Assembly (NCBI RefSeq): GCF_051297175.1
Contig: NZ_JBINNY010000001.1
Span: forward strand, 2,790,001-2,854,000
Reading direction: 5' to 3'
DNA length: 64,000 bases
From: Dryocola sp051297175
GTDB lineage: Bacteria > Pseudomonadota > Gammaproteobacteria > Enterobacterales > Enterobacteriaceae
Below are positions 18,050-26,879 of the stretch, piece by piece; the first letter of the stretch is position 1; the number at the start of each line of letters is the position of its first letter. Below the pieces are notes generated by a model. That model was not told the DNA's origin. It did not search any database and saw nothing but the letters and a program-made list of their open reading frames with translations. A program made the position numbers and the translations under genes.

Positions 18050-19047
18050 TGCGCCGCCCTCTACCACGCCAGACGCTGCTCGCTCTGGGGCTGGCGCTCC
18101 TTGCCCTGGCGCTGGTCGCCACTAATATGGGAGCGATGAGACTGTCCATCTCGGTGCTGTGGCAGGCGCACGATGACGCGCTGCGCCATATCTGGCTTAA
18201 CATTCGCCTGCCGCGGGTGCTGCTGGCGGCGCTGGTAGGGGGCGCACTCGCCCTGTCCGGCTGCGTAATGCAGGGACTGTTCCGTAACCCGCTGGCCGAT
18301 CCGGGCCTGCTCGGCATCAGCAGCGGTGCCGCGCTGGCCGTAGGTTTGTCGGTGGTTTTACCTTTGGCTTTACCCGCCGTTCTGGCGCTTTACGTGCCGA
18401 TGCTGGCGGCTTTTCTTGGCAGCCTTGCCGTGACGCTGGTGATTTTTCTGCTTAGCCGCCGGGGCGATAACAGCCTTTCGCGCCTGCTGCTCGTCGGCAT
18501 CGCGATTAACGCCCTGTGCGGTGCGGCGGTCGGCGTGCTTTCGTGGTTCAGCAACGATACACAGCTTCGCCAGCTTTCGCTTTGGGGCATGGGCAGCCTC
18601 GGCCAGGCGCAGTGGTCCACGCTGCTTGCCACCGCATCATTTGTGCTGCCCGCCTCGCTCGGCATCGCGTTCTTAGCCCCTCGCCTGAATCTGCTCCAGC
18701 TGGGCGACGAAGAGGCGCATTACCTGGGCGTGGACGTTAAGCGCACGCAGCGACGGCTGCTTATTCTCAGCGCGCTGCTGGTTGCGGCGGCGGTTGCGGT
18801 GAGCGGCGTGATCGGCTTTGTCGGCCTGGTGATCCCCCATCTGGTCCGCATGTGGCTTGGGGCGGATCACCGCTGGCTGATCCCCGGCTCTGTTCTTGCC
18901 GGAGCGATGCTGCTGCTGGTAGCCGACACCTTAGCCCGCACGCTGGTGGCCCCCGCCGAAATGCCGGTTGGCCTGCTGACCAGCCTGCTCGGCGGCCCGT
19001 GGTTTTTAGCGATGATTTTCCGTCAACGGAGAGCAACCGATGGCTGA
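18049..19047 (+). CDS. hemU: Haem ABC transporter permease HemU
   Basis: This FecCD/BtuC-family inner-membrane permease (332 residues, about 10 helices) forms the channel for haem. Family motifs are LPRVLLAALVGGALALSG, FRNPLADPGLLGISSGAAL and GFVGLVIPHLVRM, the last being the ATPase-coupling loop. The ATG at 18049 overlaps the hemT stop (TGATG); a GTG immediately before it is the only alternative. Its 3' end overlaps hemV by eight bases. Confidence 0.94.
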   Translation: MRRPLPRQTLLALGLALLALALVATNMGAMRLSISVLWQAHDDALRHIWLNIRLPRVLLAALVGGALALSGCVMQGLFRNPLADPGLLGISSGAALAVGLSVVLPLALPAVLALYVPMLAAFLGSLAVTLVIFLLSRRGDNSLSRLLLVGIAINALCGAAVGVLSWFSNDTQLRQLSLWGMGSLGQAQWSTLLATASFVLPASLGIAFLAPRLNLLQLGDEEAHYLGVDVKRTQRRLLILSALLVAAAVAVSGVIGFVGLVIPHLVRMWLGADHRWLIPGSVLAGAMLLLVADTLARTLVAPAEMPVGLLTSLLGGPWFLAMIFRQRRATDG

Positions 19048-19819
19048 GGTTTTACGGGCGCAGCGCGTTTCCCTGCGGGCGGGGGCGAAGCTTCTGCTCA
19101 ATGACATTACCCTTTCTTTAATTCCCGGCGAGGTCGTCGCGCTGATTGGCCCCAACGGCGCGGGAAAATCGACGCTGCTGCGCGTGCTGACCGGGTATCA
19201 GTTACCGGACGGCGGCAGCATCAGTCTGGCAGACCGCCCGCTCGAAGCCTGGCCGAACGAAGCGCTTTCCCGCCGACGAGCGGTGATGCGACAGCGCAGC
19301 GGCATGGCGTTTAGCTGGACGGTGGAAGACGTTATCGCCATGGGCCGCGCGCCGTGGCCGGGCGGCGACACGCAGGATATCGTTAATGAAGTCATGGGCT
19401 TAACCGGCTGCGATTGCCTTGCCGGGCGCGATTTCTGCCAGCTTTCCGGCGGCGAGCAGCAGCGCGTACAGCTGGCGCGCGCGCTGGCTCAGCTGTGGCA
19501 TAACGGGCAGCCGCACGGCTGGCTGTTTCTGGATGAGCCCACGTCGGCCCTCGATCTCTACCATCAGCAGCACGTACTGCGGCTGCTGCGCAGGCTGGCG
19601 CTGATGGGCACGCTTGCGGTTTGCGTCGTGGTGCACGATTTGAATCTCGCGGCGCTGTGGGCGGATCGTATCGTGCTGCTGCACGGCGGCAGGCTTGTGG
19701 CTGAAGGCACGCCGCAGGAGGTTTTAAACGAGGCAACGCTCAGGCACTGGTATCAGGCGGACCTCAAGGTGTTCAGCGATCCCGAACACCCGGTGCCGCA
19801 GGTGTGGTTAGAGCCGTGA
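19040..19819 (+). CDS. hemV: Haem ABC transporter ATPase HemV
   Basis: This 259-residue ATP-binding subunit powers haem import through HemU. It shows Walker A GPNGAGKST, the signature LSGGEQQRVQLARAL, Walker B WLFLDEPTSALD and the switch histidine in VVHDLN. A CGGAGAGC ribosome site sits inside the end of hemU. It is the last gene of the hem operon and is followed by REP-like palindromes rather than a simple terminator. Confidence 0.95.
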   Translation: MAEVLRAQRVSLRAGAKLLLNDITLSLIPGEVVALIGPNGAGKSTLLRVLTGYQLPDGGSISLADRPLEAWPNEALSRRRAVMRQRSGMAFSWTVEDVIAMGRAPWPGGDTQDIVNEVMGLTGCDCLAGRDFCQLSGGEQQRVQLARALAQLWHNGQPHGWLFLDEPTSALDLYHQQHVLRLLRRLALMGTLAVCVVVHDLNLAALWADRIVLLHGGRLVAEGTPQEVLNEATLRHWYQADLKVFSDPEHPVPQVWLEP

Positions 19820-19863
19820 GCGGGGTGGAATGCGTTGTAATGTCGGATTGGAATGTCGGGCTG

Positions 19864-20043
19864 GAATGTCGGATGGCGCTGCGCTTATCCGACCTACAAA
19901 TTCTGAGTGGGTTGTCTGGGTGCAATGTCGGATGGCGCTGCGCTTATCCGACCTACAAATTCCCGGCCAGGTAGGTCGGGTAAGCGCAGCGCCACCCGAC
20001 AAAATCCTTACCGTCGGTCGGATAAGCATCGACGCCACCCGGC
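19864..20043. repeat. REP-like cluster between hemV and selO
   Basis: Two units in one orientation (19866-19896 and 19925-19955) are direct copies, identical over about 39 bp including flanking bases. They are followed by two units in the opposite orientation (19971-20000 and, more degenerate, 20013-20042). Pairing of opposite units gives a BIME-like structure between the convergent hemV and selO genes, where it may act as a transcription barrier or mRNA 3' stabiliser. Confidence 0.85.
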
Positions 20044-20048
20044 TATTA

Positions 20049-21494
20049 TCAGCTTGAGCAACTCACTTCTAGCCGCTTGCCCCAGTCAGGCGGGCGCTGG
20101 GTTAAATCCCCTTCATGATCCTCAAAGGGTTTGCTTAACGCCAAATGCAGGCGTTCAAGCTCGCCGATATCCCCCTGCTCCGCCGCGCTAATCGCCCGTT
20201 GCGCAAGCCAGTTGCGCAGCACCACGGCCGGGTTCGCGGCCTTCATGGCGCTTTGCCTTTCTTCGTCGCTCACCTGTTCAATTTGCAGCCTTTCACGATA
20301 GCGGGTAAACCAGCTATCAAACCCGGCGCGGTCAATAAATTCATCCCGCAGCGGCGAGTTTGCGTCTTTTTGCTCGGTCAGGCTGAGCATGCGGAAGGTG
20401 CGCGTGTAGTCGCTGCCCTCTTTTTCCATCAGGCCAAAGAGTTCGGTGAGGATTTCGTTGTCCGCCTTTTGCTCGGTGGTGAAGCCGAGCTTTGCGCGCA
20501 TCCGCTGGCCGAAGGCGCGCATCAGTGCAAACTGATAGTGGTCGAGCGCGTCATTAAGCTTATCAACCGCAATAAACGGCGACAGGGACTGGCCGAGGCG
20601 CTGCAAATTCCATAGGCCGACGGCGGGCTGATTGTCGAAGGCGTAGCGGCCCTGGTGGTCGGAATGATTGCAGATGTAGTCCGGCTGGTAGTCATCCAGG
20701 AAGCCGTACGGCCCGTAGTCCATGGTCAGGCCGAGGATCGACATATTGTCGGTGTTCATAACGCCATGCGCGAAGCCAACCGTCTGCCAGTGGGCAATGA
20801 GCCGCGCGGTGCGCTCTACCACGTCGCGGAACCAGCGTTCGTAGCGATCCGCCTGCCCCACCAGCTCGGGCCAGTGGTGTTCGATAACGTAATCTGCAAG
20901 CTGCTGAACTTTTTCCGGCTCGCGGCGGTAGTAGAAGTGTTCGAAGTGGCCGAAGCGGACGTGGCTTTGCGCCACGCGCACCAGCATCGCCCCCTGCTCG
21001 GTTGTCTCACGGCGAACGGGCGTGTCGCTGGTGACGATAGTGAGCGCGCGGGTGGTGGGAATGCCCAGCGCGAACATCGCTTCGCTGGCGAGAAATTCAC
21101 GAATGGTTGAACGCAGTACCGCGCGGCCGTCGCCCATTCGCGAATAGGGGGTCAGGCCTGCGCCTTTCAGGTGCCAGTCGAATTTACGCCCGTCTTCGAG
21201 CTGCTGTTCGCCCAGCAGGATACCGCGACCGTCGCCGAGCTGGCCTGCCCAAACGCCGAACTGGTGCCCGCTGTAAACCTGTGCCACGGGCTGCATGCCC
21301 GGAAGGAGGGTTTCGCCGCTCCAGATGCCAACATTCGCGGCGTGAAACAGGTCGGCAGACAGCCCCAGATCGTCGGCGAGCTGGCGGTTGTGATAGAGCA
21401 AACGCGCGTTGTGCAGCGGCGTCGGGCTGAGTTCGCTATAAAAGCCGGGTAATTCGTCACGCCAGGTATTGTTGAACACGGGGTTTTCAGTCAT
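20049..21494 (-). CDS. selO: Protein adenylyltransferase SelO
   Basis: This pseudokinase-fold enzyme (481 residues) transfers AMP to protein side chains; the E. coli homologue (YdiU) modifies redox-related proteins. GVMNTDNMSILG and DYGPYGFLDDY are the SelO active-site segments. The chain ends CSS, with Cys at the position where eukaryotic SelO carries selenocysteine. The ATG at 21494 follows a strong GGAGGACTC site; the upstream in-frame extension has none and was not used. It converges on hemV. Confidence 0.93.
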   Translation of the reverse strand: MTENPVFNNTWRDELPGFYSELSPTPLHNARLLYHNRQLADDLGLSADLFHAANVGIWSGETLLPGMQPVAQVYSGHQFGVWAGQLGDGRGILLGEQQLEDGRKFDWHLKGAGLTPYSRMGDGRAVLRSTIREFLASEAMFALGIPTTRALTIVTSDTPVRRETTEQGAMLVRVAQSHVRFGHFEHFYYRREPEKVQQLADYVIEHHWPELVGQADRYERWFRDVVERTARLIAHWQTVGFAHGVMNTDNMSILGLTMDYGPYGFLDDYQPDYICNHSDHQGRYAFDNQPAVGLWNLQRLGQSLSPFIAVDKLNDALDHYQFALMRAFGQRMRAKLGFTTEQKADNEILTELFGLMEKEGSDYTRTFRMLSLTEQKDANSPLRDEFIDRAGFDSWFTRYRERLQIEQVSDEERQSAMKAANPAVVLRNWLAQRAISAAEQGDIGELERLHLALSKPFEDHEGDLTQRPPDWGKRLEVSCSS

Positions 21495-21574
21495 GAGTCC
21501 TCCAGACTGATAGTGTAGTGCCTTCGCCGGCATTTAAACACGGCACGGCGGCAGGGTCTTTATGGCTATAAGCC

Positions 21575-22291
21575 TTATTGCGGATGGATGAGTTCCGGTA
21601 ATGATTCCGCTGGCACCGCGGGCCACAGATTGCCCAGCATGGCGCTAAACCCAAGCGAGTTTACCTTAAGGCGTGAGGCTTCATCATTTATGCCCGTGAT
21701 GATTAACGCGCGGCACGAGGGGGAAAGCTGACCGATAATGGCGAGCATAAACGGGGCAAAGGATCCCGCGTTGATTTGCTTAAGAATGAAGCCCTTGTCG
21801 AGAATGACCGTGGTAAACAGGCCGTCAAAAATAGACGTTGTGGTGGCAATTCCGGCACCAAAGTTCGCCAGCGCAAGCGGGAATAGCTGGCTTAATTCAC
21901 GCAGGCGAAGATTGCCGCTGCCGAGATTTAAATCTGCAAAATTCTCATTAACGGTGAACTCAATGAAGGGCAATCGGCCTAGGCGGGTAATTAACTGTCG
22001 GTCAGAAAGAATAGCATCCACATTATTTTCATTTATATTAACCCAGACTTTTATCTTCTGAGTCATTAACAAATCTTGATAGTTTTCGAGTAATGCTATT
22101 TTTTCGCAGAACAATGTTAATTCTTGTTCTGCGCTAATATGTGGGAGAACCAGCTCGGTTGGAATACGAACCGGCGTATCAACGCCGATAAAGTTGGTGA
22201 TTAATTCTATACCAAAAAGTAAACCTTCCGGCTTAAAGGCTGGCTGTAAATAAAAATGCGAACGATAAACAATATCCAGAGAGACGATCAT
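21575..22291 (-). CDS. ydiV: Degenerate EAL-domain protein YdiV (anti-FlhDC factor)
   Basis: The 238 residues match YdiV/RflP in length and order. The first EAL-domain motif is degenerate (GIELITNF in place of EALLR), so c-di-GMP hydrolysis is not expected. In E. coli and Salmonella YdiV binds FlhD and represses flagellar genes under nutrient limitation. The motifs FANFGAG-like ALANFGAG and VILDKGFI remain from the EAL fold. Divergence from E. coli YdiV is larger than for its neighbours, but position between selO and nlpC supports orthology. Confidence 0.85.
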   Translation of the reverse strand: MIVSLDIVYRSHFYLQPAFKPEGLLFGIELITNFIGVDTPVRIPTELVLPHISAEQELTLFCEKIALLENYQDLLMTQKIKVWVNINENNVDAILSDRQLITRLGRLPFIEFTVNENFADLNLGSGNLRLRELSQLFPLALANFGAGIATTTSIFDGLFTTVILDKGFILKQINAGSFAPFMLAIIGQLSPSCRALIITGINDEASRLKVNSLGFSAMLGNLWPAVPAESLPELIHPQ

Positions 22292-22459
22292 ATTGCCAGC
22301 CGTGATTCTACAAGGGGGAACGGCATCGTCACGCGATGAACACCCAGCATGAGCTGGATTGATTTTTCTAGCATTAATATAGGTTTCATCCCTGAAGCTT
22401 TTAAGAATTTTCCTTAAGTATATATTTAGCTTATCCTGGATATTGGCTTATTGCTAGTT

Positions 22460-23434
22460 TTACCTTACGCGGCGAACTGAATCTCGGTGGACAATCTGCG
22501 GCGTGAAAGTTTCATTCAGGCAGTTTTTATCAAGCAATTTTCGGGTGGCAAACCTGGCCATTTCACTAATCGGAAAATGTACGCTGGTTAATGCCGGACG
22601 CACAAATGCTGCTCTTTCTCCACTGTCATAACAAATAAGGGATATATCTTGCGGAATGCGCAAACCGCGTTCGGTAATTGCCAGCATTGCGCCAATGGCC
22701 ATTTCCTCATTACAGCAGTAAATAGCCGTGGGCCGGGTATCGGCAAGGAGCTGTGATGTCCGCAGATGGCCGCTGGGCATGTCGTAGGCTCCTTCCAGCA
22801 CCGCAACGGGCGTGAGCCCCGCCCTGTCCATAGCATCTAAAAATCCCTGCCGACGCAACAGGCTGGATTCGCGACTCGTCGGCCCGTGCAGGCAGGCGAT
22901 GGCGGTATGACCCGCATCGGTAAAGACCTGTGTCGCCAGCGCGCTTGCCGCGCGATGGTCAAAGACGACGCAGCGATCTTCCAGACCGGGGACATCTCTA
23001 TCTAAAACGATAAATCTTTTCCCCTGCTCGGCTAGATGCAGCAGCGCTTCATCCTCCAGCGCGCGAATATGCAAAATCAGCCCGTCGCAGCGCAGGTTAT
23101 ACAGGCGCTGCATGGCGCTCAGCTCTTTGTCCGCGAAGCTGCGTCCCTGTGTGACCAGCAGCTGTTTGCCCTGCCGCTCCGTTTCGCTTTGTACGGTATC
23201 CATCAGCGCCCCGAAAAAACCACCGCGATAGGACGTGGTGACCAGACCAATGGTGTTGCTCTGGCTTGAGGCAAGGGCCCGAGCCGCCGGATTCGGTGAA
23301 TAGCCCAGCGCTGCTATCGCCGCTTCAACTTTAGTACGCGTCTGGGCCTTAACGTTGGTATCACCGTTTACCACGCGTGAAACGGTAGCGCGCGAGACGC
23401 CGGCGTTTGCGGCAACATCTTCCAGGGTAACCAT
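22460..23434 (-). CDS. LacI/GalR-family transcriptional regulator
   Basis: The 324-residue protein has an N-terminal helix-turn-helix (VTLEDVAANAGVSRATVSRVVNG without its tail, residues 2-24), a hinge helix near residue 50 (NPAARALASS) and a periplasmic-binding-protein-like sugar domain. The ATG at 23434 gives the usual LacI-family N-terminus and has an AAGGAT site; an upstream in-frame start adds five residues. No sugar gene is adjacent (ydiV and nlpC flank it) and E. coli has no gene here, so it is an insertion with distant targets. The GPH/GH3 operon 18 kb away is one candidate target, by inference only. Confidence 0.88.
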   Translation of the reverse strand: MVTLEDVAANAGVSRATVSRVVNGDTNVKAQTRTKVEAAIAALGYSPNPAARALASSQSNTIGLVTTSYRGGFFGALMDTVQSETERQGKQLLVTQGRSFADKELSAMQRLYNLRCDGLILHIRALEDEALLHLAEQGKRFIVLDRDVPGLEDRCVVFDHRAASALATQVFTDAGHTAIACLHGPTSRESSLLRRQGFLDAMDRAGLTPVAVLEGAYDMPSGHLRTSQLLADTRPTAIYCCNEEMAIGAMLAITERGLRIPQDISLICYDSGERAAFVRPALTSVHFPISEMARFATRKLLDKNCLNETFTPQIVHRDSVRRVR

Positions 23435-23582
23435 GGGGATCCTTAACAAAGAGTCGGGAAAACTGCTTTTTGATATTACCTGATATAGGGCGCGTTGCCT
23501 GGGCTAACCCCGGATTTATGGAAGAGAGTCACGCTTTGGAGAAAAAAGATGTGCGGCTGGCCCAACGAGGGCCAGCGCAAAG

Positions 23583-24044
23583 CTAGATACGGCGCGCCTG
23601 CCAGAATTTCTTGCGCCAGTAGACGTTATCCAGCGAAGAGCGCATGACGCCCCGGCTGGTTGAGGCGTGGATAAACTGATTATCAGTGTCGTAAATGCCG
23701 ACGTGCAGCCCGTTTTCGCCGGAGCCGGTTTTAAAGAACACCAGGTCACCCGGGAGCAAATCGTCTTTATCGATTTTGGTGCCGACTTCAGCCTGCTGGC
23801 TGGTCATACGCGGGAGCTGCAGATCGAACTGGTCGCGAAACGTTGTCAACACGAAGCCGGAACAGTCAACGCCACGACGGCTCATCCCGCCGTAGCTGTA
23901 CGGCGTGCCGCGCCAGCCGCTGAGCTGGTCGTTAAGTTTGGCGATGACGGTGATGGAGTCTGAAAGCCGCGCGTTTGGCGGTGGAGCATTGTGGCTACAC
24001 CCCGCGAGTATCAGACAGGCCACTACAATAAACCAGACACGCAT
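23583..24044 (-). CDS. nlpC: NlpC/P60-family lipoprotein
   Basis: This 153-residue lipoprotein has the lipobox LILAGC with lipidated Cys16. The papain-like NlpC/P60 domain carries catalytic Cys61 (GVDCSGF), the His in GLHVGIYD and a third polar residue in FIHAST. Family members are peptidoglycan endopeptidases; the role of NlpC itself is not well defined. It lies upstream of btuD, as in E. coli, but running away from it in the same direction. Confidence 0.92.
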   Translation of the reverse strand: MRVWFIVVACLILAGCSHNAPPPNARLSDSITVIAKLNDQLSGWRGTPYSYGGMSRRGVDCSGFVLTTFRDQFDLQLPRMTSQQAEVGTKIDKDDLLPGDLVFFKTGSGENGLHVGIYDTDNQFIHASTSRGVMRSSLDNVYWRKKFWQARRI

Positions 24045-24112
24045 CTCAGGCAGATCCTCAGCCGTTTATAATTTCCGGTAATTTAGCGCTTACCCATGAT
24101 TTGTTGCAAGTT

Positions 24113-24868
24113 TTACCCCTCCGTTAGCGGGGTAATTAGCATACTATGCCCCTCTATTTGCAATCTTCGGAAGTGCATATCGTAAGCTTTGGTTAAGTTT
24201 TGCGGGGAAAGTACGGCGTCGCGGCTGCCCTGGGCGACCATTTTACCGGCCCGCAATAGCCAAACCGTGTGCGCATGGCGCAGGGTGTGGTTAAGGTCGT
24301 GGCTGCTCATGACCACCGCAACGCCCGCCTCGCACAGCTGCATTAGCAGCCGGTCGAGCGCCACCTGTTGGGCAACATCGAGGCTGTTCATCGGCTCATC
24401 CAGCAGCAGCAGACGCCCCGCCGGGTTGATATCGGGATGGATTTGCAGTATTACCGCCGCCAAACGCACGCGCTGCCATTCCCCGCCGGAAAGCTGATTC
24501 ACCGGGCGAGTGAGCTTGTCCTTCAGCCAGAAGGCCTCGGCAAGCTGCATCATTACGGCTTCGGCCTGAGCGGCCCCCTGATGCAGCTGAAGATAATGCC
24601 AGACCGGCATAGCAAAGGGAGGAAGCTGCTGCTGCGTGAGATAAGCACGCGCCCGCGCCAGCGCAACTGATGTCCAATCATCCAGCGGCGAACCGTTGAG
24701 TACAATCCGCCCTTTTCCCTCGGACAAGCCCGCCATATGCGTTATCAGGGTGCTTTTCCCGGCACCGTTAGGCCCTACGAGATGAATCAGCTCACCCGGT
24801 TTCACCGTGGCGGAAATCGGCCCAAGCCGCTCCGCCACCGAAACGTCGTTTAACTGCAAAAGCGACAT
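24113..24868 (-). CDS. btuD: Vitamin B12 ABC transporter ATPase BtuD
   Basis: This 251-residue ATPase subunit of BtuCDF imports cobalamin across the inner membrane. Walker A is GPNGAGKST, the signature is LSGGEWQRVRLAAV, Walker B is LLLLDEPMNSLD and the switch His is in SSHDLN. It starts three bases after the btuE stop, in the conserved btuC-btuE-btuD order. No cobalamin riboswitch was recognised here. Confidence 0.95.
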   Translation of the reverse strand: MSLLQLNDVSVAERLGPISATVKPGELIHLVGPNGAGKSTLITHMAGLSEGKGRIVLNGSPLDDWTSVALARARAYLTQQQLPPFAMPVWHYLQLHQGAAQAEAVMMQLAEAFWLKDKLTRPVNQLSGGEWQRVRLAAVILQIHPDINPAGRLLLLDEPMNSLDVAQQVALDRLLMQLCEAGVAVVMSSHDLNHTLRHAHTVWLLRAGKMVAQGSRDAVLSPQNLTKAYDMHFRRLQIEGHSMLITPLTEG

Positions 24869-24871
24869 TGC

Positions 24872-25420
24872 CTACTTCGCCAGCGCCATTTTGATGGCTT
24901 CCATGACGATAGGATCTTCCGGCGTCATGTCCGGCGAGAAGCGCTGCACCACCTGCCCGTCACGACCGACGAGGAATTTTTCGAAGTTCCACAGAATGTC
25001 GTCCGGGTACAGCGGCGCTCGGCCTTTGCTGCTCATGCGTTCATAGAAGCCGCTGTTTTCCGGGGCAACGGCCGTTGGCGCCGCATCGATAAGCTTCTGG
25101 TAAAGAGGATGGCGATTTTCACCGTTCACGTCGATTTTGCTGAACATCGGAAAAGTCACGCCGTAGGTGGTGCTGCAAAAAGTTTTAATCTCTTCTTCGC
25201 TGCCCGGCTCCTGGCCCAGGAACTGATTGCAAGGGAAGCCCAATACGCTAAATCCCCTGTCCGCCCAGGCTTTATGAATGTTCTCCAACTGCTCATACTG
25301 CGGCGTCAGCCCGCATTTAGAAGCAACGTTGACCAGCAGCAGCACCTGGCCTTTCCAGCGTTCCAGTGTGGTAATTTCACCATCAATAGTTTTAATTTCA
25401 GTATTCAGAATGTCTTGCAT
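24872..25420 (-). CDS. btuE: Glutathione/thioredoxin peroxidase BtuE
   Basis: This glutathione-peroxidase-family protein (182 residues) reduces peroxides in the cytosol or periplasmic space; the E. coli protein prefers thioredoxin. The peroxidatic Cys is in NVASKCGLTPQY and the family motif GFPCNQFLGQEPG supplies the partner Cys region and Gln. The tetrad Trp-Asn is in ILWNFEKFLV. An AAGGGGACGCT site precedes the ATG. It is not required for B12 transport despite lying between btuC and btuD. Confidence 0.95.
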   Translation of the reverse strand: MQDILNTEIKTIDGEITTLERWKGQVLLLVNVASKCGLTPQYEQLENIHKAWADRGFSVLGFPCNQFLGQEPGSEEEIKTFCSTTYGVTFPMFSKIDVNGENRHPLYQKLIDAAPTAVAPENSGFYERMSSKGRAPLYPDDILWNFEKFLVGRDGQVVQRFSPDMTPEDPIVMEAIKMALAK

Positions 25421-25482
25421 AGCGTCCCCTTAATGATCAAGTGCGGCGTCGTTACCCGCATAAACAAGCATAGCCTGCTAAG

Positions 25483-26463
25483 CTATCGCCCGGCCTTTAA
25501 TAATAGCCAGATAAACACCGGTGCGCCCAGCGTTGCGGTAACGACACCGATAGGAAGTTCGGCTGACGTCAGCGCCAGGCGCGCGATGATATCCGCCCCA
25601 AGCAGCACCGAAGCCCCTGCCAGCGCGCTGGCGGGCAGCAAAACGCGATGATCGGTCAATCCTTTGAGACGAAGCATGTGTGGGATAACGAGGCCGATAA
25701 AGCCGATGGCTCCGGCAAGCGCGACGCTCACGCCGACCAGCCAGCCGGTGGCAATCACCAGAATGTTGCGCCACATCCACACCGACAGGCCGAGCTGACG
25801 CGCGGAGGTTTCGCCCAGCGCCATTAGGTTCAACGGCGCGTAGCTGCGACACAGCCAAACCATCACCGGAAGCAGCGTCACCATCAGCCACCACTGCCGC
25901 CAGTCCACGCCGCCAAACCCGCCCATCATCCAATACATGAGCTGACGCAGGTCGAGGCTGGTGCTGAAGTAAACTGCCCAGGTCATCAGCGCGCTACAGA
26001 TAATCCCAAGCGCGACGCCCGCAAGCAACAGGCGGCTGGTGGAGAGATGGCGGCGAGAAAAACGCAGCAGGATAAGCGTAATAAGCAGCGCCCCGGCAAT
26101 GGCGCACAGCCCCAATGCCCAGGTCGGGAACATGCCTTGCCCAAGCAAGACGGCGGCAATCAGCGCCACGCCCGCGCCGTTAGAGACGCCAAGCAAACCG
26201 GGCTCCGCCAGCGGGTTTTCAAAAAGCGCCTGCATGATGGTGCCTGAAACGGCGAGAGCGGCTCCTACCAGCAGCACGGCAAGCGTGCGCGGCATTCTGA
26301 TTTGCCAGATGAATAACTTTGCATCCTCGCTCCACCACGTTAGCGGAGAGAACCACCTGTCCCCCGCGCACAGGCTCAGCACGCCCATGCCCGTCATGAC
26401 CATCATCAGGATAATGAGCCACAGGCGTTCAAGGCGGCGCTGTCGGGAGACAAAAGTGAGCAT
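25483..26463 (-). CDS. btuC: Vitamin B12 ABC transporter permease BtuC
   Basis: The 326-residue, ten-helix inner-membrane permease matches E. coli BtuC in length. Motifs are MPRTLAVLLVGAALAVSG, FENPLAEPGLLGVSNGAG and GFIGLVIPHMLRL, the loop contacting BtuD. It works with BtuD and the periplasmic BtuF, which is not in this window. The ribosome site is weak. Confidence 0.95.
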   Translation of the reverse strand: MLTFVSRQRRLERLWLIILMMVMTGMGVLSLCAGDRWFSPLTWWSEDAKLFIWQIRMPRTLAVLLVGAALAVSGTIMQALFENPLAEPGLLGVSNGAGVALIAAVLLGQGMFPTWALGLCAIAGALLITLILLRFSRRHLSTSRLLLAGVALGIICSALMTWAVYFSTSLDLRQLMYWMMGGFGGVDWRQWWLMVTLLPVMVWLCRSYAPLNLMALGETSARQLGLSVWMWRNILVIATGWLVGVSVALAGAIGFIGLVIPHMLRLKGLTDHRVLLPASALAGASVLLGADIIARLALTSAELPIGVVTATLGAPVFIWLLLKAGR

Positions 26464-26537
26464 TAGCGTGAAAGGTCCATTGAGCGGCAGTCAGGCTGCT
26501 GATTTTACGGGGAGTTTGTCGGGAAGGACAAGCAAAG

Positions 26538-26563
26538 AAAAAGGCCGCGGATGCGGCCTTTTT
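26538..26563 (-). terminator. Terminator after ihfA
   Basis: A nine-bp stem (26540-26548 with 26553-26561) with a four-base loop is followed by T runs on both strands. It ends the pheST-ihfA transcript and lies about 75 bp before the btuC start. Confidence 0.9.
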
Positions 26564-26575
26564 GGTTAACTCAGG

Positions 26576-26875
26576 TTACTCGTCTTTTGGCGACGCGTTT
26601 TCAACCCGACTCTTCAACTTCTGACCAGGTCGGAAAGTCACCACACGGCGGGCCGTGATGGGAATGTCTTCACCAGTCTTCGGGTTACGCCCGGGACGTT
26701 GGTTTTTATCGCGTAAGTCAAAATTACCGAAGCCTGATAGTTTAACCTGCTCGCCGTTTTCCAGAGCGCGACGGATCTCTTCGAAAAACAGCTCTACCAG
26801 CTCTTTAGCGTCTCGTTTGCTAAGCCCAAGCTTATCAAACAGATATTCTGACATTTCAGCTTTTGTAAGCGCCAT
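26576..26875 (-). CDS. ihfA: Integration host factor subunit alpha
   Basis: This 99-residue HU/IHF-family protein pairs with IhfB to bend DNA sharply at specific sites in transcription, recombination and replication. The DNA-binding arm [20 protein letters not shown] with the intercalating Pro is intact, as is the N-terminal [21 protein letters not shown] region (shown to its first 20 residues in the family alignment). It follows pheT by four bases, as in E. coli. Confidence 0.97.
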
Positions 26876-26879
26876 ACGT

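Noticed and set aside
25421..26575. Cobalamin riboswitch for the btu genes
   Set aside because: No B12-box-like element or long structured leader was seen before btuC, btuE or btuR.
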